Below are positions 41,704-50,178 of a stretch of 64,000 nt of DNA, one piece after another (the first letter of the stretch is position 1; each line of letters starts with the position of its first letter). This stretch comes from an uncultured Bacteroidota bacterium. Its GTDB lineage: Bacteria > Bacteroidota > Bacteroidia > Bacteroidales > P3. The DNA lies in contig CACYSB010000005.1 of assembly GCA_902777005.1 (NCBI GenBank), positions 1 through 64,000 on the forward strand, given 5' to 3'. A program made the translations under genes and the position numbers. The notes beneath the pieces were generated by a model, which saw nothing but the letters and a program-made list of their open reading frames with translations, was not told the DNA's origin and made no database searches.

Positions 41704-42012
41704 AATCACCTAATAGCCCAGCCGTTGGTCAACGTCAATGCCAAAGAGGATGGCTTCTGCATCAACACCTTCATCGTCGACCAGTGGAACGCCATGGAGG
41801 CCGTCGGTGCCATCTTCCTCCCCGCGGCAGGCTACCACAATAGTACGACGATTGCTTCATATGATGCCGAGGGTGAATATTGGTCTTCTACCGATGATGG
41901 TGATGGTAAGGCCATACGCCTTGAATTCACATCCAGCTAGGTGACTACCGACAACGGAATCAACAGTTCCTACGGCTGCTCCGTCCGCCTCGTCAAAGCG
42001 GCGACAAACTGA
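41704..42012 (+). pseudogene. C-terminal remnant of a repetitive Bacteroidales surface protein
   Basis: The frame reads AVGAIFLPAAGY, later EYWSSTDDGDGKAIRLEF, an in-frame TAG at 41938-41940, then SYGCSVRLVKAATN and TGA. This pattern (FLPAAGY, YWSST, SVRLV) is the end of the fibrobacter-type paralogous surface domain common in Bacteroidales. There is no start, no upstream domain and one internal stop, so this is a decayed fragment. Confidence 0.65.
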
Positions 42013-42030
42013 TACAATCTGGTTATCTAT

Positions 42031-42066
42031 AAAAACCAGGGTGTCCATACGGGCACCCTGGTTTTG
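42031..42066. terminator. Bidirectional terminator hairpin
   Basis: ACCAGGGTGTCC (42035-42046) pairs with GGGCACCCTGGT (42051-42062) with one G-U pair and a 4-base loop. AAAAA lies on one side and TTTTG on the other, so it can end transcripts from both directions (pseudogene on plus, hypothetical lipoprotein on minus). Confidence 0.8.
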
Positions 42067-42107
42067 TTCAATCTGTTTTCCTAACCGATGGGGACTTGCG
42101 CAAGTCT

Positions 42108-42548
42108 TTATGGCTCCGTAGGACCAATAACCGATTCGCCAGTAATTGTAATCTTGGCGTTTTTACCCTTTTCAAGATAGAATACCTGCTGTATCCACCC
42201 GATAGTAGAACCGCCAGAAGAGCTATACATCGGTTTGTGTTTATAATAGACTTTCACTTTGGCAGCATGAGGGTCGGCAGTAAAAGTGTACTCTTTGCCC
42301 TTTTCGATGGGTTCTATTTTGTTGTTTTTAATCTTACTACCTTCCTGGTCGCATTCAAAAAGCATTACATAACTATATTCAGGCGTTATTCCTTCCATCG
42401 TTATTAGCGAAATGTTGGATTGGAAAGTGTAGGTCATTTCATTGGATGTTTCCTCTTTGGGTACATCCTCTTTATCTTTGGTACAGCCAAAGATTAGAAC
42501 AGAACAAACTAATGAGGCTAATAGCCCTCTTGAGATTTTTCTTACCAT
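42108..42548 (-). CDS. Hypothetical lipoprotein (146 aa)
   Basis: The signal ends at a lipobox (LASLVCSVLIFGC, Cys at 22), followed by an acidic/Lys linker. The body is beta-rich with FTADPHAAKVKVYYKHKP, suggesting an immunoglobulin-like fold. No family is recognised. It lies 22 bases downstream of the hypothetical secreted protein gene and shares its transcript. Confidence 0.65.
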   Translation of the reverse strand: MVRKISRGLLASLVCSVLIFGCTKDKEDVPKEETSNEMTYTFQSNISLITMEGITPEYSYVMLFECDQEGSKIKNNKIEPIEKGKEYTFTADPHAAKVKVYYKHKPMYSSSGGSTIGWIQQVFYLEKGKNAKITITGESVIGPTEP

Positions 42549-42570
42549 AACTGTATATATTTATTGTTAG

Positions 42571-43326
42571 TTAAAAATCATCATTTTTATTGACAGATGC
42601 AAACAAAGAGTTCATCAAGGCGGCAAGGCTTTGTTGTAGATGAGCCAATTGCTTTTGATGGTTCTCTATAGTAACTTTCATGTCACTCTGTTTTCCCCTT
42701 ATTCTTTTCTCTACTTCTGCTATTGCCTCCTTTCTCATCTTTTTTTCTTTGCGTGAGAGGTTGTTCTCATCTACAGCATTTAGTCCATCCAAATCTTGTT
42801 GTAATTTATCAAGATCCAATCTTATTTTTAATGTGTCAGTTGCTAAATCCAGGTATTCATCACATGAAAGATTCTTGTCGGTAAGATTCGATTTTCTACC
42901 AAGGATGTAAGCGTTTCTTATCATATGAACATTCATATCTTCTATACGTGCACGGAATCTATCGTCTTTGCTGTCTATTGTAAATGTGAATGATAAACTA
43001 TGATTGGTCTCAATAGTTAATCCGTCTTTCCCTCCAGTCTCATTAACGATTGTCATTGTGCCTTTTATGATGATTCTGTGGTTTGCTTCGTCTTCAAATT
43101 GCAAAACAGACTTGTAATCGCCAAAGTTTTTTGCAACCCACTGTTTGGCGTTAAGCTGTTTTATGTTTGCGGGTATTGCGCTTTGAAATACCTGTTCAAA
43201 GGAATTGTTTTTTACCACAACGTCTTCAGGTTTGACCTGAGCCATAGATGTCAAGCCAAGCAAAAGCGAGGCAAACAATAATGCTAATTTGGGGGCATTT
43301 GACTTTAAAGTACTGTTATGTTTCAT
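42571..43326 (-). CDS. Hypothetical secreted protein with C-terminal coiled coil (251 aa)
   Basis: A signal peptide (hydrophobic KLALLFASLLLGLTSMAQ, cleavage near Gln 30) precedes a DUF4468-like or NTF2-like beta segment with GTMTIVNETGGKDG. Residues 160-245 are highly charged and helical (SRKEKKMRKEAIAEVEKRIR), probably a coiled coil. No function is recognised. It is the first gene downstream of the second structured RNA element, which occupies its leader. Confidence 0.65.
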   Translation of the reverse strand: MKHNSTLKSNAPKLALLFASLLLGLTSMAQVKPEDVVVKNNSFEQVFQSAIPANIKQLNAKQWVAKNFGDYKSVLQFEDEANHRIIIKGTMTIVNETGGKDGLTIETNHSLSFTFTIDSKDDRFRARIEDMNVHMIRNAYILGRKSNLTDKNLSCDEYLDLATDTLKIRLDLDKLQQDLDGLNAVDENNLSRKEKKMRKEAIAEVEKRIRGKQSDMKVTIENHQKQLAHLQQSLAALMNSLFASVNKNDDF

Positions 43327-43448
43327 GTTTTAAATGATTTAAGGTTTTAATAAAATAATCATTTCCAACCGTAGATTTCAACAGTTTTAGGCAGATGATA
43401 TTGGGTATTCGCTTTAATCATAAAGAGCTATTATCGTGAATAGTTAGA

Positions 43449-43609
43449 CAAAAAAAGCCGTGAACTTGTTTTGTTCGTAAGGAGGTTCTGGTAAAACCCA
43501 ATCTGCAACAAGAAAGCTCACGGTGCCGTGAGCGTTTCTCCTTTCTCATGCAGATTGTTTAAAAGAATTTACCAGATTCCCTTACGCAAAAGAAAAGCGA
43601 ATACGCTTT
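43449..43609 (-). ncRNA. Structured RNA element, copy 2, with alternative 3' pairing
   Basis: On the minus strand a 5' hairpin AAAGCG-TATT-CGCTTT (43609-43594) is followed by a rod closed by CGTAAGG/CCTTACG and CTGGTAAA/TTTACCAG with the same AAT/AACC internal loop as copy 1. The apical stem is GCTCACGG/CCGTGAGC (43533-43526 with 43523-43516). The 3' segment GTTCACGG (43465-43458) can pair with CCGTGAGC instead and is followed by CTTTTTTTG. Relative to copy 1, one G-C becomes A-T in this alternative pair, a compensatory change. It lies between a promoter and the gene at 43326. Confidence 0.6.
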
Positions 43610-43676
43610 AATATGTCTATATTAGTCTACAGTTTTCTTTGTTTATGCCATAGTATGTTGTTTTGGTTTGACGGTG

Positions 43677-43708
43677 CAAAGTTACGCATTATTTTCTATG
43701 TGGCCAAA
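43677..43708 (-). promoter_or_regulatory. Promoter upstream of structured RNA copy 2
   Basis: The minus strand reads TTTG (43708-43705), a 20-base spacer and TAACTTTG (43684-43677) followed by CACC. The transcript would begin near 43670, about 60 bases before the RNA's 5' hairpin. Confidence 0.72.
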
Positions 43709-43746
43709 AATATTTAATCATTTTGCTGTGTTGTGACACCGTACTC

Positions 43747-43833
43747 CCTCCGTACCCGGTCCGTACCCGCTCCGACTGTTCACCGGTTGTTTAACGGTTT
43801 TTGGTCGGAGGGGGGACGGAGAGGGTACGGAGG
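43747..43833. repeat. Palindromic intergenic element, copy 1
   Basis: Two 30-base arms (43747-43776 and 43804-43833) form an imperfect inverted repeat with about five mismatches around a 27-base loop containing CGGTTGTTTAACGGT. The same loop core and flanking CGTAYCCGCYCCGAC motif recur near 56128-56245, so this is a dispersed element. Confidence 0.65.
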
Positions 43834-43882
43834 GGAAAGGGGGTGTCGGGTAGGAGGTGAGGAGGTAGGAGGGGGCTGCGGT

Positions 43883-43908
43883 GGGTGGGGGAAGGGGGTG
43901 TCGGTGGG
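43883..43908 (+). other. G-quadruplex-capable G-rich tract upstream of recX
   Basis: The sequence contains four G-runs (GGG T GGGGG AA GGGGG, then seven bases and GGG), fitting the canonical G4 pattern. It lies within a purine-rich stretch (43804-43922) that ends 5 bases before the recX -33 element. Confidence 0.5.
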
Positions 43909-43925
43909 TAGAGGAGGAGAAAAAG

Positions 43926-43956
43926 TTTGGTATTTGAAAAAAAAGTTGTAACTTTG
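43926..43956 (+). promoter_or_regulatory. Promoter of recX
   Basis: TTTG (43926-43929), a 19-base spacer and TAACTTTG (43949-43956) followed by CACC match the consensus fully. The predicted start near 43962 rules out the in-frame ATG at 43927 and supports 43981 as the recX start. Confidence 0.78.
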
Positions 43957-43980
43957 CACCTCGAAAGTGATACCGTCGCG

Positions 43981-44484
43981 ATGGCAGAAGAATTCCGCAA
44001 GAGTCAGTCCTACAAAGCGCAGCTGGACAAGGCGCGGTGCTGGTGCGCCGCAGAGGAGCGCTGCGAGAGCGGTGTGAGGGAGAAGCTTGTGGCATGGGGT
44101 GCCGGTGCGGACGATGCTGACGAGATTGTGGCAGCATTGCGCGAGGAGGGTTACCTCGACGATGTGCGCTATGCGCGTGCCTATTGCGAGAGCAAGGTGC
44201 TGCATCAGCACTGGGGTCGCCAGAAGGTGCTCTACCAGCTGCGCCTGAAGCGCCTGCCGCGAGAGGCGATAGAGGAGGGGATGGCTGCTGTGGACGAGGA
44301 GCAGTATATGGAGATGCTCGAGGAGACGGCGGAGCGCAAGCTGAGAGAGTTGGGTTGGAAGTGTGAAGCGGGAAGTGGGGAGTTGGGAGTGACGGAGAAG
44401 CGCAAGATGATGGCTTTTCTGGCGTCGAGGGGATTCACTATGAGCGAGATAAACGAAGTAATAACTAAAATAAAAAAACAATGA
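43981..44484 (+). CDS. recX: Regulatory protein RecX
   Basis: The start at 43981 gives 167 residues (MAEEFRKSQSYKAQLDKAR). The helical three-repeat pattern is visible: CAAEERCESGVREKLVAWG, LREEGYLDDVRYARAYCESK (the family's signature), KVLYQLRLKRLPREAIEEGM, and a C-terminal KRKMMAFLASRGFTMSEINEVI. RecX binds RecA filaments and limits recombination. The Gly/Glu-rich insertion near 134-143 is mildly unusual. Its stop overlaps the next gene's ATG by 4 bases. Confidence 0.9.
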   Translation: MAEEFRKSQSYKAQLDKARCWCAAEERCESGVREKLVAWGAGADDADEIVAALREEGYLDDVRYARAYCESKVLHQHWGRQKVLYQLRLKRLPREAIEEGMAAVDEEQYMEMLEETAERKLRELGWKCEAGSGELGVTEKRKMMAFLASRGFTMSEINEVITKIKKQ

Positions 44485-45611
44485 AACGCATCATTACCAT
44501 TTGTGCAGCCTTGATTATGGTTGCCACTGTTGCCACGGCACAGGACGATGCTGCCCCCGCACGCGGCACATGGGGCACCAGCAGCACTCCCGCTTTGAAG
44601 GTCAGCGAGCAGATCTTCAACAACTGGTCGAAGAGCGGTAACTCGACCTTCGACATCACGTCGTCGTTCTTCGGCAACTACAAGTACACGCATCCGAAGT
44701 ATGTGTGGGACAATGTCGTCGACCTGGCCTACGGTTATGCTTGGCAGGACCTCGACCCCGAAGGTGTCCTCTTTGAGACGCGCCGCAAGAGCAACGATAA
44801 GATTGACCTGACCAGCGCCCTGTCGTGGAACGCCTACAAGGGCTGGGGCGCCAGCTTCACGGCCAACTTGAAGACCCAGTTCGGCCGAGGCTACGAGTAC
44901 GACGGTGTGGGCAAGGCTGCCGAGGAGACCAAGCAGCTTGTCTCCGACTTCTTCGCGCCGGCCTACCTGACCACGGCTCTCTCGTTCGAGTACAAGAAAC
45001 CCGACTGGTCGGTGGCTCTCTCTTTCCTGACCGGCAAGACGACCTTCGTCTGCAACGACTGGTTCATCATAAACGGCTACAACTACGGTGTCATCCAGAA
45101 CGACCCCGACGACCCCAAGAAGCCCTTTGACCCTGCGAATGAGGAGACCTACAAGAACATCAAGAACGCCTATTTCGCCTTAGGTAGCTATATCAAGGCC
45201 CAGTACCTGAAGAAAGACCTTGTCCCTAACCTCGACCTCTACGCCCGCATAGAGCTCTTCTATGACTACCAGAAACCGAAGAACATGGGATGGAAATCCA
45301 TCGAACAGAACGATCATTGGTGGGACGGTACCACCGGTGCCAAGACCAAATATACTGGTGTGGAGACTACGGACCAGTTCGGTTTTGACCGCTTGAAAGG
45401 CATGAACTGGCTGAAGCGCCGTGCTTTCGAGACCGATATAGACATGGAGTTGAAGCTCGACTACCGCTTCTCGAGCCATATTGCAGCCAACTTTGCCCTG
45501 AACCTGAAGTACGACACTGACTTTGCCGGCATGGGTCGCGGCGGTCACTGGCAGCTCTACCAGCTCGCCGGTGTACAGCTGTTCTTCAACTGGAAGACCC
45601 CAAAGCAATAA
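44481..45611 (+). CDS. DUF3078-family outer-membrane beta-barrel protein
   Basis: The 376-residue protein has a signal peptide (MKRIITICAALIMVATVATA-QDD) and a beta-barrel body with alternating aromatic strands. The LKVSEQIFNNWSKSGNSTFDI segment is the characteristic beginning of DUF3078 proteins, which are abundant in Bacteroidetes. It ends GVQLFFNWKTPKQ. Function is unknown. It is coupled to recX by an ATGA overlap, a surprising partnership that probably reflects operon placement only. Confidence 0.82.
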   Translation: MKRIITICAALIMVATVATAQDDAAPARGTWGTSSTPALKVSEQIFNNWSKSGNSTFDITSSFFGNYKYTHPKYVWDNVVDLAYGYAWQDLDPEGVLFETRRKSNDKIDLTSALSWNAYKGWGASFTANLKTQFGRGYEYDGVGKAAEETKQLVSDFFAPAYLTTALSFEYKKPDWSVALSFLTGKTTFVCNDWFIINGYNYGVIQNDPDDPKKPFDPANEETYKNIKNAYFALGSYIKAQYLKKDLVPNLDLYARIELFYDYQKPKNMGWKSIEQNDHWWDGTTGAKTKYTGVETTDQFGFDRLKGMNWLKRRAFETDIDMELKLDYRFSSHIAANFALNLKYDTDFAGMGRGGHWQLYQLAGVQLFFNWKTPKQ

Positions 45612-45613
45612 GG

Positions 45614-46390
45614 TTACTTGAACCGAAGCAAGACAGACTCGCTGACACGAAGCCCAACCAGCTGTGCCAGCGAGCCTTCTTTTATGGCCAGTTCGAGCAT
45701 GCCTGTGGCGGAGACGGTGAGATGCAGGCGGTGGCGCGGGTCGCTGGAAGTGTGCTGGCTGTAGTAGCCGGTGGTGAGCTCGGTGACCTCCAGGTCGCGT
45801 ACCGAGAGCACAAACTGGCGTCCTTGGCGAATCTCCTCAAACTCCTTGTAGCTCATGCCGAGATAGGCATTGCCGTAGCGGTCGATATAGTGCACGTAGA
45901 TGCGGTAGTTGTCGCCCTGCATCACATAGTTCTGCATGGTGCGCGGCGCCAGCTTTGTCGGTTTGCCGATGTCGTCCATCGCGGCGCCGCGTGCAATCAT
46001 CACAGCCACGCGAGTGAACACGGAGTAGGCGGCGAAGTTTAGCACACTATTACTGTTTACCTCTATCATACGCACGTCTTCGATGTCGTTACCGAAAGCC
46101 ATTGATGGCAGGCCGTTGTCGCAGCATAGGAAATACTGTCCGCGTGCTTTCACGCACAGCAGAGGCTGGCGTGTTGCCACATCGATTATGTGTACCGTCC
46201 CCGGTGGGAACCCGAGACAGGCCTGACGCACCACAAAGGTGGCCGTCATTACGTTGTAGGGTTCCATGCAATGTGTTATGTCCACCACCTGCAACCCTTC
46301 GATATGGCTGTACAACAACCCCTTGACCATGCCGGCAAAGAAACCGGCATCGCCCCAGTCGGTGGTCAGTGTCACAATAGGAGTACCCAT
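45614..46390 (-). CDS. S-adenosylmethionine hydrolase (SAM hydroxide adenosyltransferase, DUF62)
   Basis: The start at 46390 (MGTPIVTLTTDWGDAGFFAG) gives 258 residues. Diagnostic are TLTTDWG with the catalytic Asp, GTVHIIDVATRQPLL, CCDNGLPSMAF and the C-terminal barrel. The family hydrolyses SAM to adenosine and methionine and shares its fold with fluorinase/chlorinase. The longer in-frame region upstream covers the promoter and is rejected as coding. The gene is convergent with the DUF3078 gene, with 2 bases between stops. Confidence 0.85.
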   Translation of the reverse strand: MGTPIVTLTTDWGDAGFFAGMVKGLLYSHIEGLQVVDITHCMEPYNVMTATFVVRQACLGFPPGTVHIIDVATRQPLLCVKARGQYFLCCDNGLPSMAFGNDIEDVRMIEVNSNSVLNFAAYSVFTRVAVMIARGAAMDDIGKPTKLAPRTMQNYVMQGDNYRIYVHYIDRYGNAYLGMSYKEFEEIRQGRQFVLSVRDLEVTELTTGYYSQHTSSDPRHRLHLTVSATGMLELAIKEGSLAQLVGLRVSESVLLRFK

Positions 46391-46399
46391 AATCGGCTG

Positions 46400-46407
46400 C
46401 AAAGATA
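46400..46407 (-). promoter_or_regulatory. -7 element placed 10 bases from the SAM hydrolase ATG
   Basis: TATCTTTG on the minus strand ends at 46400 and the ATG begins at 46390, so the mRNA should have almost no leader. The -33 region is not clear. Confidence 0.55.
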
Positions 46408-46497
46408 CAAAAGAATTTCCATTCTTCCGGAAAAAAGTTTTTTGCCCTCTGTACAATAATATATTGCATAGTGCGTTAGTAACATTAAACCTAAAAA

Positions 46498-47346
46498 ATG
46501 AAAGTTATGAAATCCATAATAGTCGGCACCGACTTCTCTGAAGGCTCATATGTGGCACTTGAACTTGCTGTTGACGTTGCCAATCGCCTCCAGTGTGGCA
46601 TACTCCTCGTGTGGGTAAAGCGCGAGAAAAAGCTCTTCACCAGCGACCAGCTGGACATGATGACCAACCTCGCCAAAGACAAGCTCAACGAGCTGTGCAG
46701 CAAGTACGGTCCATTGATGAAGCACGGCACTATCCACAGTCAGATACTCACCGGCAAGGTCTCCACCGCCATAGCCGACGCTGCCCAGCGTGAGCTTGCA
46801 CCAATGATAGTCATCGGTACCAATGGTGCTTCGGGATTTGAGAAATACTTTATCGGCAGCCAGGCTGCCCGTATCGTGCAGGATTCGCCCTGCCCGGTAC
46901 TCACCATGCGTCAGGGCTACGACTTCCACAAGCGTCTTGAACGCATTGTCTGCCCCATACGCGTCAATGCCAATTCACGGCAGAAGATACCGCCCGCAGC
47001 CACCATGGCCAAGATCTTCGACTCTGAAGTGCACGTGCTTGGTCTCCTCGACCTCAAGGAGGAGGAGTCGGCGCTGCGCACATATGTCGGACAGAGCATC
47101 GACTACTTGGAGAAAGAGGGCGTGCCCTATCACTTCGAGATACGTCCCTATTCAACCTATAGCGACACCGTGCTGTCCTATGCCGACGAGATAAAGGCCG
47201 ACCTGGTTATTATAAACACCGAGCAGGACAAAGTAATCTCGCAGTTCTTCCTTGGTACCAACGCACAGCAGGTGGTGCACAAGTCGCAGATTCCTGTCCT
47301 CTGCATCCATCCGGCCGACTACATCAACGTGGCAGCCAAGGTGTAA
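46498..47346 (+). CDS. Tandem universal stress protein (UspA family)
   Basis: The 282-residue protein contains two Usp domains. The first begins SIIVGTDFSEGSYVALELA and ends with the ATP-binding-type GTNGASGFEKYFIGSQAARIV. The second (about 150-275) is more degenerate, with IINTEQDKVISQFFLGTNAQQVVHKSQIPVL. The protein is likely a cytoplasmic stress-response protein. An ATG three codons later is also possible. It lies 13 bases upstream of the oxidoreductase gene. Confidence 0.88.
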   Translation: MKVMKSIIVGTDFSEGSYVALELAVDVANRLQCGILLVWVKREKKLFTSDQLDMMTNLAKDKLNELCSKYGPLMKHGTIHSQILTGKVSTAIADAAQRELAPMIVIGTNGASGFEKYFIGSQAARIVQDSPCPVLTMRQGYDFHKRLERIVCPIRVNANSRQKIPPAATMAKIFDSEVHVLGLLDLKEEESALRTYVGQSIDYLEKEGVPYHFEIRPYSTYSDTVLSYADEIKADLVIINTEQDKVISQFFLGTNAQQVVHKSQIPVLCIHPADYINVAAKV

Positions 47347-47359
47347 AGGTTACAGGTTG

Positions 47360-48649
47360 ATGGATTACGATGTTATAGTTACCGGAGGCGGAGCGGCGGG
47401 GCTTATGGCAGCCGTCGTTGCCGCCGAGCGTGGACGCCGCGTCCTGCTGCTTGAGAAAATGGACCAGGCTGGCCGCAAGCTACGCATCACCGGCAAAGGC
47501 CGTTGTAACCTCACCAACACCAACAGTCTCCGCGACACCCTGCCTCACATAGGCAGCAGCACCGCCGGTGCCACCAACAAGCCTGGCCAGACGGGCGGCG
47601 TGTGGCTCCGCAACGCTTACGGTCGTTTCTTCAACCAAGAACTCATGGACTTCTTTGAGGAGCGCGGAGTGCCCCTTGTTGTAGAACGCGGCAACCGCGT
47701 CTATCCCGCTTCGGGCAAATCCCTTGACATCTTTCTTGCACTCATAGGTGCGCTGGAGAACAACCCCAATGTCACCATCCGCAAAAACACCACCGTCAAG
47801 GCTGTAGAGACGTATCATGATACGTCTCATGACGATGGCAAAGAGGACGTACAAGCCACTGCCGTCATCACCGATCGTGGCGAGCGTATCTCCTGTCGCC
47901 ACATTATCCTTGCCACCGGTGGCCTCTCTTACCCCACCACAGGCTCCACTGGTGCCGGTTTCCGCATAGCCGCCGACCTCGGTCACACTGTCGTAGAGCC
48001 CGTGCCGTCGCTCGTGGCGCTGCGGTGTGCCGAGAAGATACCAGAGGAACTTGTGGGGTTCCAGCTAAAGAACGTCCAGCTGACAGTAGGCGACAAAGCC
48101 TTCTTTGGCGAGATGACTTTTGTCAACGACGGCCTTGCCGGCCCTATAGTGCTCAGTGCTTCCCGCGTTGTTACCCGCCAATTGAACATCGGGCACACAA
48201 CGCTGAACGCCAGGCTTGACCTCAAGCCCGCCCTAGCCCCTGAGCAACTGGACAAGCGTCTGCTTGCCGACATCAATGCCAATGGCACGCGCATCTTCAA
48301 CGATGCCCTGCGCATGTGGCTTCCTGCCGAACTCATACCGCTGGCATTGCCGCAGCTGCATATAGAATATTACAAACGCCTGCACCAAATCACCGGTGAG
48401 GAACGTCGCCGTCTGCGCGACTGGCTCAAGGGTGTGCCCTTCACCTTTACCGGCACCCATGACTTCAACGAAGCCGTCGTCACCCAAGGCGGTGTCAGCC
48501 TTGCCGAGGTCAATCCTAAGACTATGGAGAGCCGCATTGTCAAAGGCCTCTATATCGTCGGTGAACTCCTCGACCTTGACGCCGACACGGGTGGATATAA
48601 CTTGCAGATCGCCTTCAGTACCGCCCATGCCGCCGGGGAGGCAGTGTGA
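47360..48649 (+). CDS. NAD(P)/FAD-dependent oxidoreductase (HI0933/BaiN-like family)
   Basis: The start at 47360 (MDYDVIVTGGGAAGLMAA) gives 429 residues beginning with the FAD-binding GxGxxG site (GGGAAG). Next come EKMDQAGRKLRITGKGRCNLTN, ATGGLSYPTTGSTGAGFRIA and the C-terminal GELLDLDADTGGYNLQIAF that define the family. It is soluble. The physiological substrate of this family is usually unassigned; some members reduce bile-acid intermediates or oxidise aminoacetone. It shares a transcript with the stress protein upstream. Confidence 0.9.
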   Translation: MDYDVIVTGGGAAGLMAAVVAAERGRRVLLLEKMDQAGRKLRITGKGRCNLTNTNSLRDTLPHIGSSTAGATNKPGQTGGVWLRNAYGRFFNQELMDFFEERGVPLVVERGNRVYPASGKSLDIFLALIGALENNPNVTIRKNTTVKAVETYHDTSHDDGKEDVQATAVITDRGERISCRHIILATGGLSYPTTGSTGAGFRIAADLGHTVVEPVPSLVALRCAEKIPEELVGFQLKNVQLTVGDKAFFGEMTFVNDGLAGPIVLSASRVVTRQLNIGHTTLNARLDLKPALAPEQLDKRLLADINANGTRIFNDALRMWLPAELIPLALPQLHIEYYKRLHQITGEERRRLRDWLKGVPFTFTGTHDFNEAVVTQGGVSLAEVNPKTMESRIVKGLYIVGELLDLDADTGGYNLQIAFSTAHAAGEAV

Positions 48650-48662
48650 AAATATCATAGAT

Positions 48663-50168
48663 ATGAAAAGATGTATTATACTTGCCATAGTGACATTACT
48701 CTCATTTGCTGTTGAGGGTCAGGAAAGGGAGTTTAATATTTCCGTTACATCTGCCAGAGGTGAGAATGTCACGACATTTCTCAGCAGTCAAATGGTTGGT
48801 GAAGGAGTGCATTTATATAATGTACGACACAATGGCGTCACCGATGCAATATCGTATGATAATTTAGGCACGTTCCAGAGGAATAGCTTTCCGGGACTTT
48901 CAATGGATAAGGGGATGGTGCTTACCACCGGTAATGTAAATGTTGCGGTTGGCCCCAATAATAGCACAAATAAGGAAATAAATGCCGGTGGATATATAGA
49001 CACGGTATTGTATCTTTTCTCCGGCGAAAATGTTCGCACATGTTCGGCGCTGGACTTTGATTTTGTCAGTTTAGGTACCCAGATATCGGTCAGATACTTG
49101 TTTGGCTCCGAGGAATATCCAGAATATGTTTGCACGCAGTTTAATGATATTTTTGCGTTCCTTGTAACAGGAACAGATCCGGCTACAGGCCGAGTATGCA
49201 CGCGCAACATTGCAATAATCCCTTCCTCTCAGGATGAAAACAATCCCAATGGGATACCAGTATCCATCAATTCGGTTAACCAAGGGTCAGGCGGTAATCC
49301 AAACATGAGCGGATGCTACTATGATTATTCAGAATACTATATTGAAAATGTTTATGAATCCGGAATCCAATACGATGGATACACTCATATGCTATCAGCC
49401 CAAGCAGACATTCTGCCCAGCGAAATCTATCATATGCACATCTCGGTATGCAATGTTGGTGATGGTGCTTATGGTTCGGGTGTCTTCCTTGACGGAAAGA
49501 GTTTTAGGGCTCTAGAGATAAACCCTAAATACTGTCAAGCATGGTCTACGGATAGGGTGGATACTATTGCGCCCAACAATCATCCACGTATAGAGTTCAA
49601 TCCGCTTTATGTTAATCTGATCGAAGCGCAGGTGGACTTTACTTTCGTGGGTGCCAACAACATGATTCATTTCAATTGTGAACGTGATGATGGTACTGTT
49701 GTGACAAATGTCGACCCTCATCTCTATCTGACAGAGAATAGCAGTACTGTATTAACCTTCAGCCCAATATTGAATAGGCTGCCCGCAACGCCTATGCCGT
49801 TACAAATAATACTTCTCACACATGGCAAGCGGCTCAATGCTGGTGGAGACACAACAAATGTTATGCTCTACGACACACTTAGTTTTGTTCTTACCTCCGA
49901 GAACATCTCTTCGGGAAATATGGGTGGGCATCCTGTCGATGCACAAAAGGTGAAGATATACCCTAATCCCGCCACCAATATGTTATACATCGAAGGTACG
50001 GATCTGAGAAGACTGGACCTTTACGATGACAGAGGCATTGTGGTATTATCAAAAACGCTGCAAGGTAATAATGCCAAGGTTGATATATCTGCTATATCAT
50101 ATGGTAGCTATATGGTGAAAATTACAACTACCGTAGGTGAAAACACGGAGTTGTTGATTAAAGAATGA
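48663..50168 (+). CDS. Choice-of-anchor L domain protein with type IX sorting domain
   Basis: The start at 48663 (MKRCIILAIVTLLSFAVEG) gives 501 residues with a signal peptide. The central region has the choice-of-anchor L hallmarks: NVGDGAYGSGVFLDGKSF, GMVLTTGNV and YLFGSEEYPEYV followed by NDIFAFLVTG. The C-terminal 75 residues form a Por-type sorting domain (VKIYPNPATNMLYIEG, LDLYDDRGIVVLS, GSYMVKITTTVGE). It should be secreted through T9SS and attached to the surface. The gene is more AT-rich than its neighbours. Longer upstream readings would overlap the oxidoreductase and are rejected. Confidence 0.85.
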   Translation: MKRCIILAIVTLLSFAVEGQEREFNISVTSARGENVTTFLSSQMVGEGVHLYNVRHNGVTDAISYDNLGTFQRNSFPGLSMDKGMVLTTGNVNVAVGPNNSTNKEINAGGYIDTVLYLFSGENVRTCSALDFDFVSLGTQISVRYLFGSEEYPEYVCTQFNDIFAFLVTGTDPATGRVCTRNIAIIPSSQDENNPNGIPVSINSVNQGSGGNPNMSGCYYDYSEYYIENVYESGIQYDGYTHMLSAQADILPSEIYHMHISVCNVGDGAYGSGVFLDGKSFRALEINPKYCQAWSTDRVDTIAPNNHPRIEFNPLYVNLIEAQVDFTFVGANNMIHFNCERDDGTVVTNVDPHLYLTENSSTVLTFSPILNRLPATPMPLQIILLTHGKRLNAGGDTTNVMLYDTLSFVLTSENISSGNMGGHPVDAQKVKIYPNPATNMLYIEGTDLRRLDLYDDRGIVVLSKTLQGNNAKVDISAISYGSYMVKITTTVGENTELLIKE

Positions 50169-50178
50169 AATAGGTCTG

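Noticed and set aside
43927..43981. Longer recX start at 43927
   Set aside because: It would begin upstream of the predicted transcription start (promoter 43926-43956).
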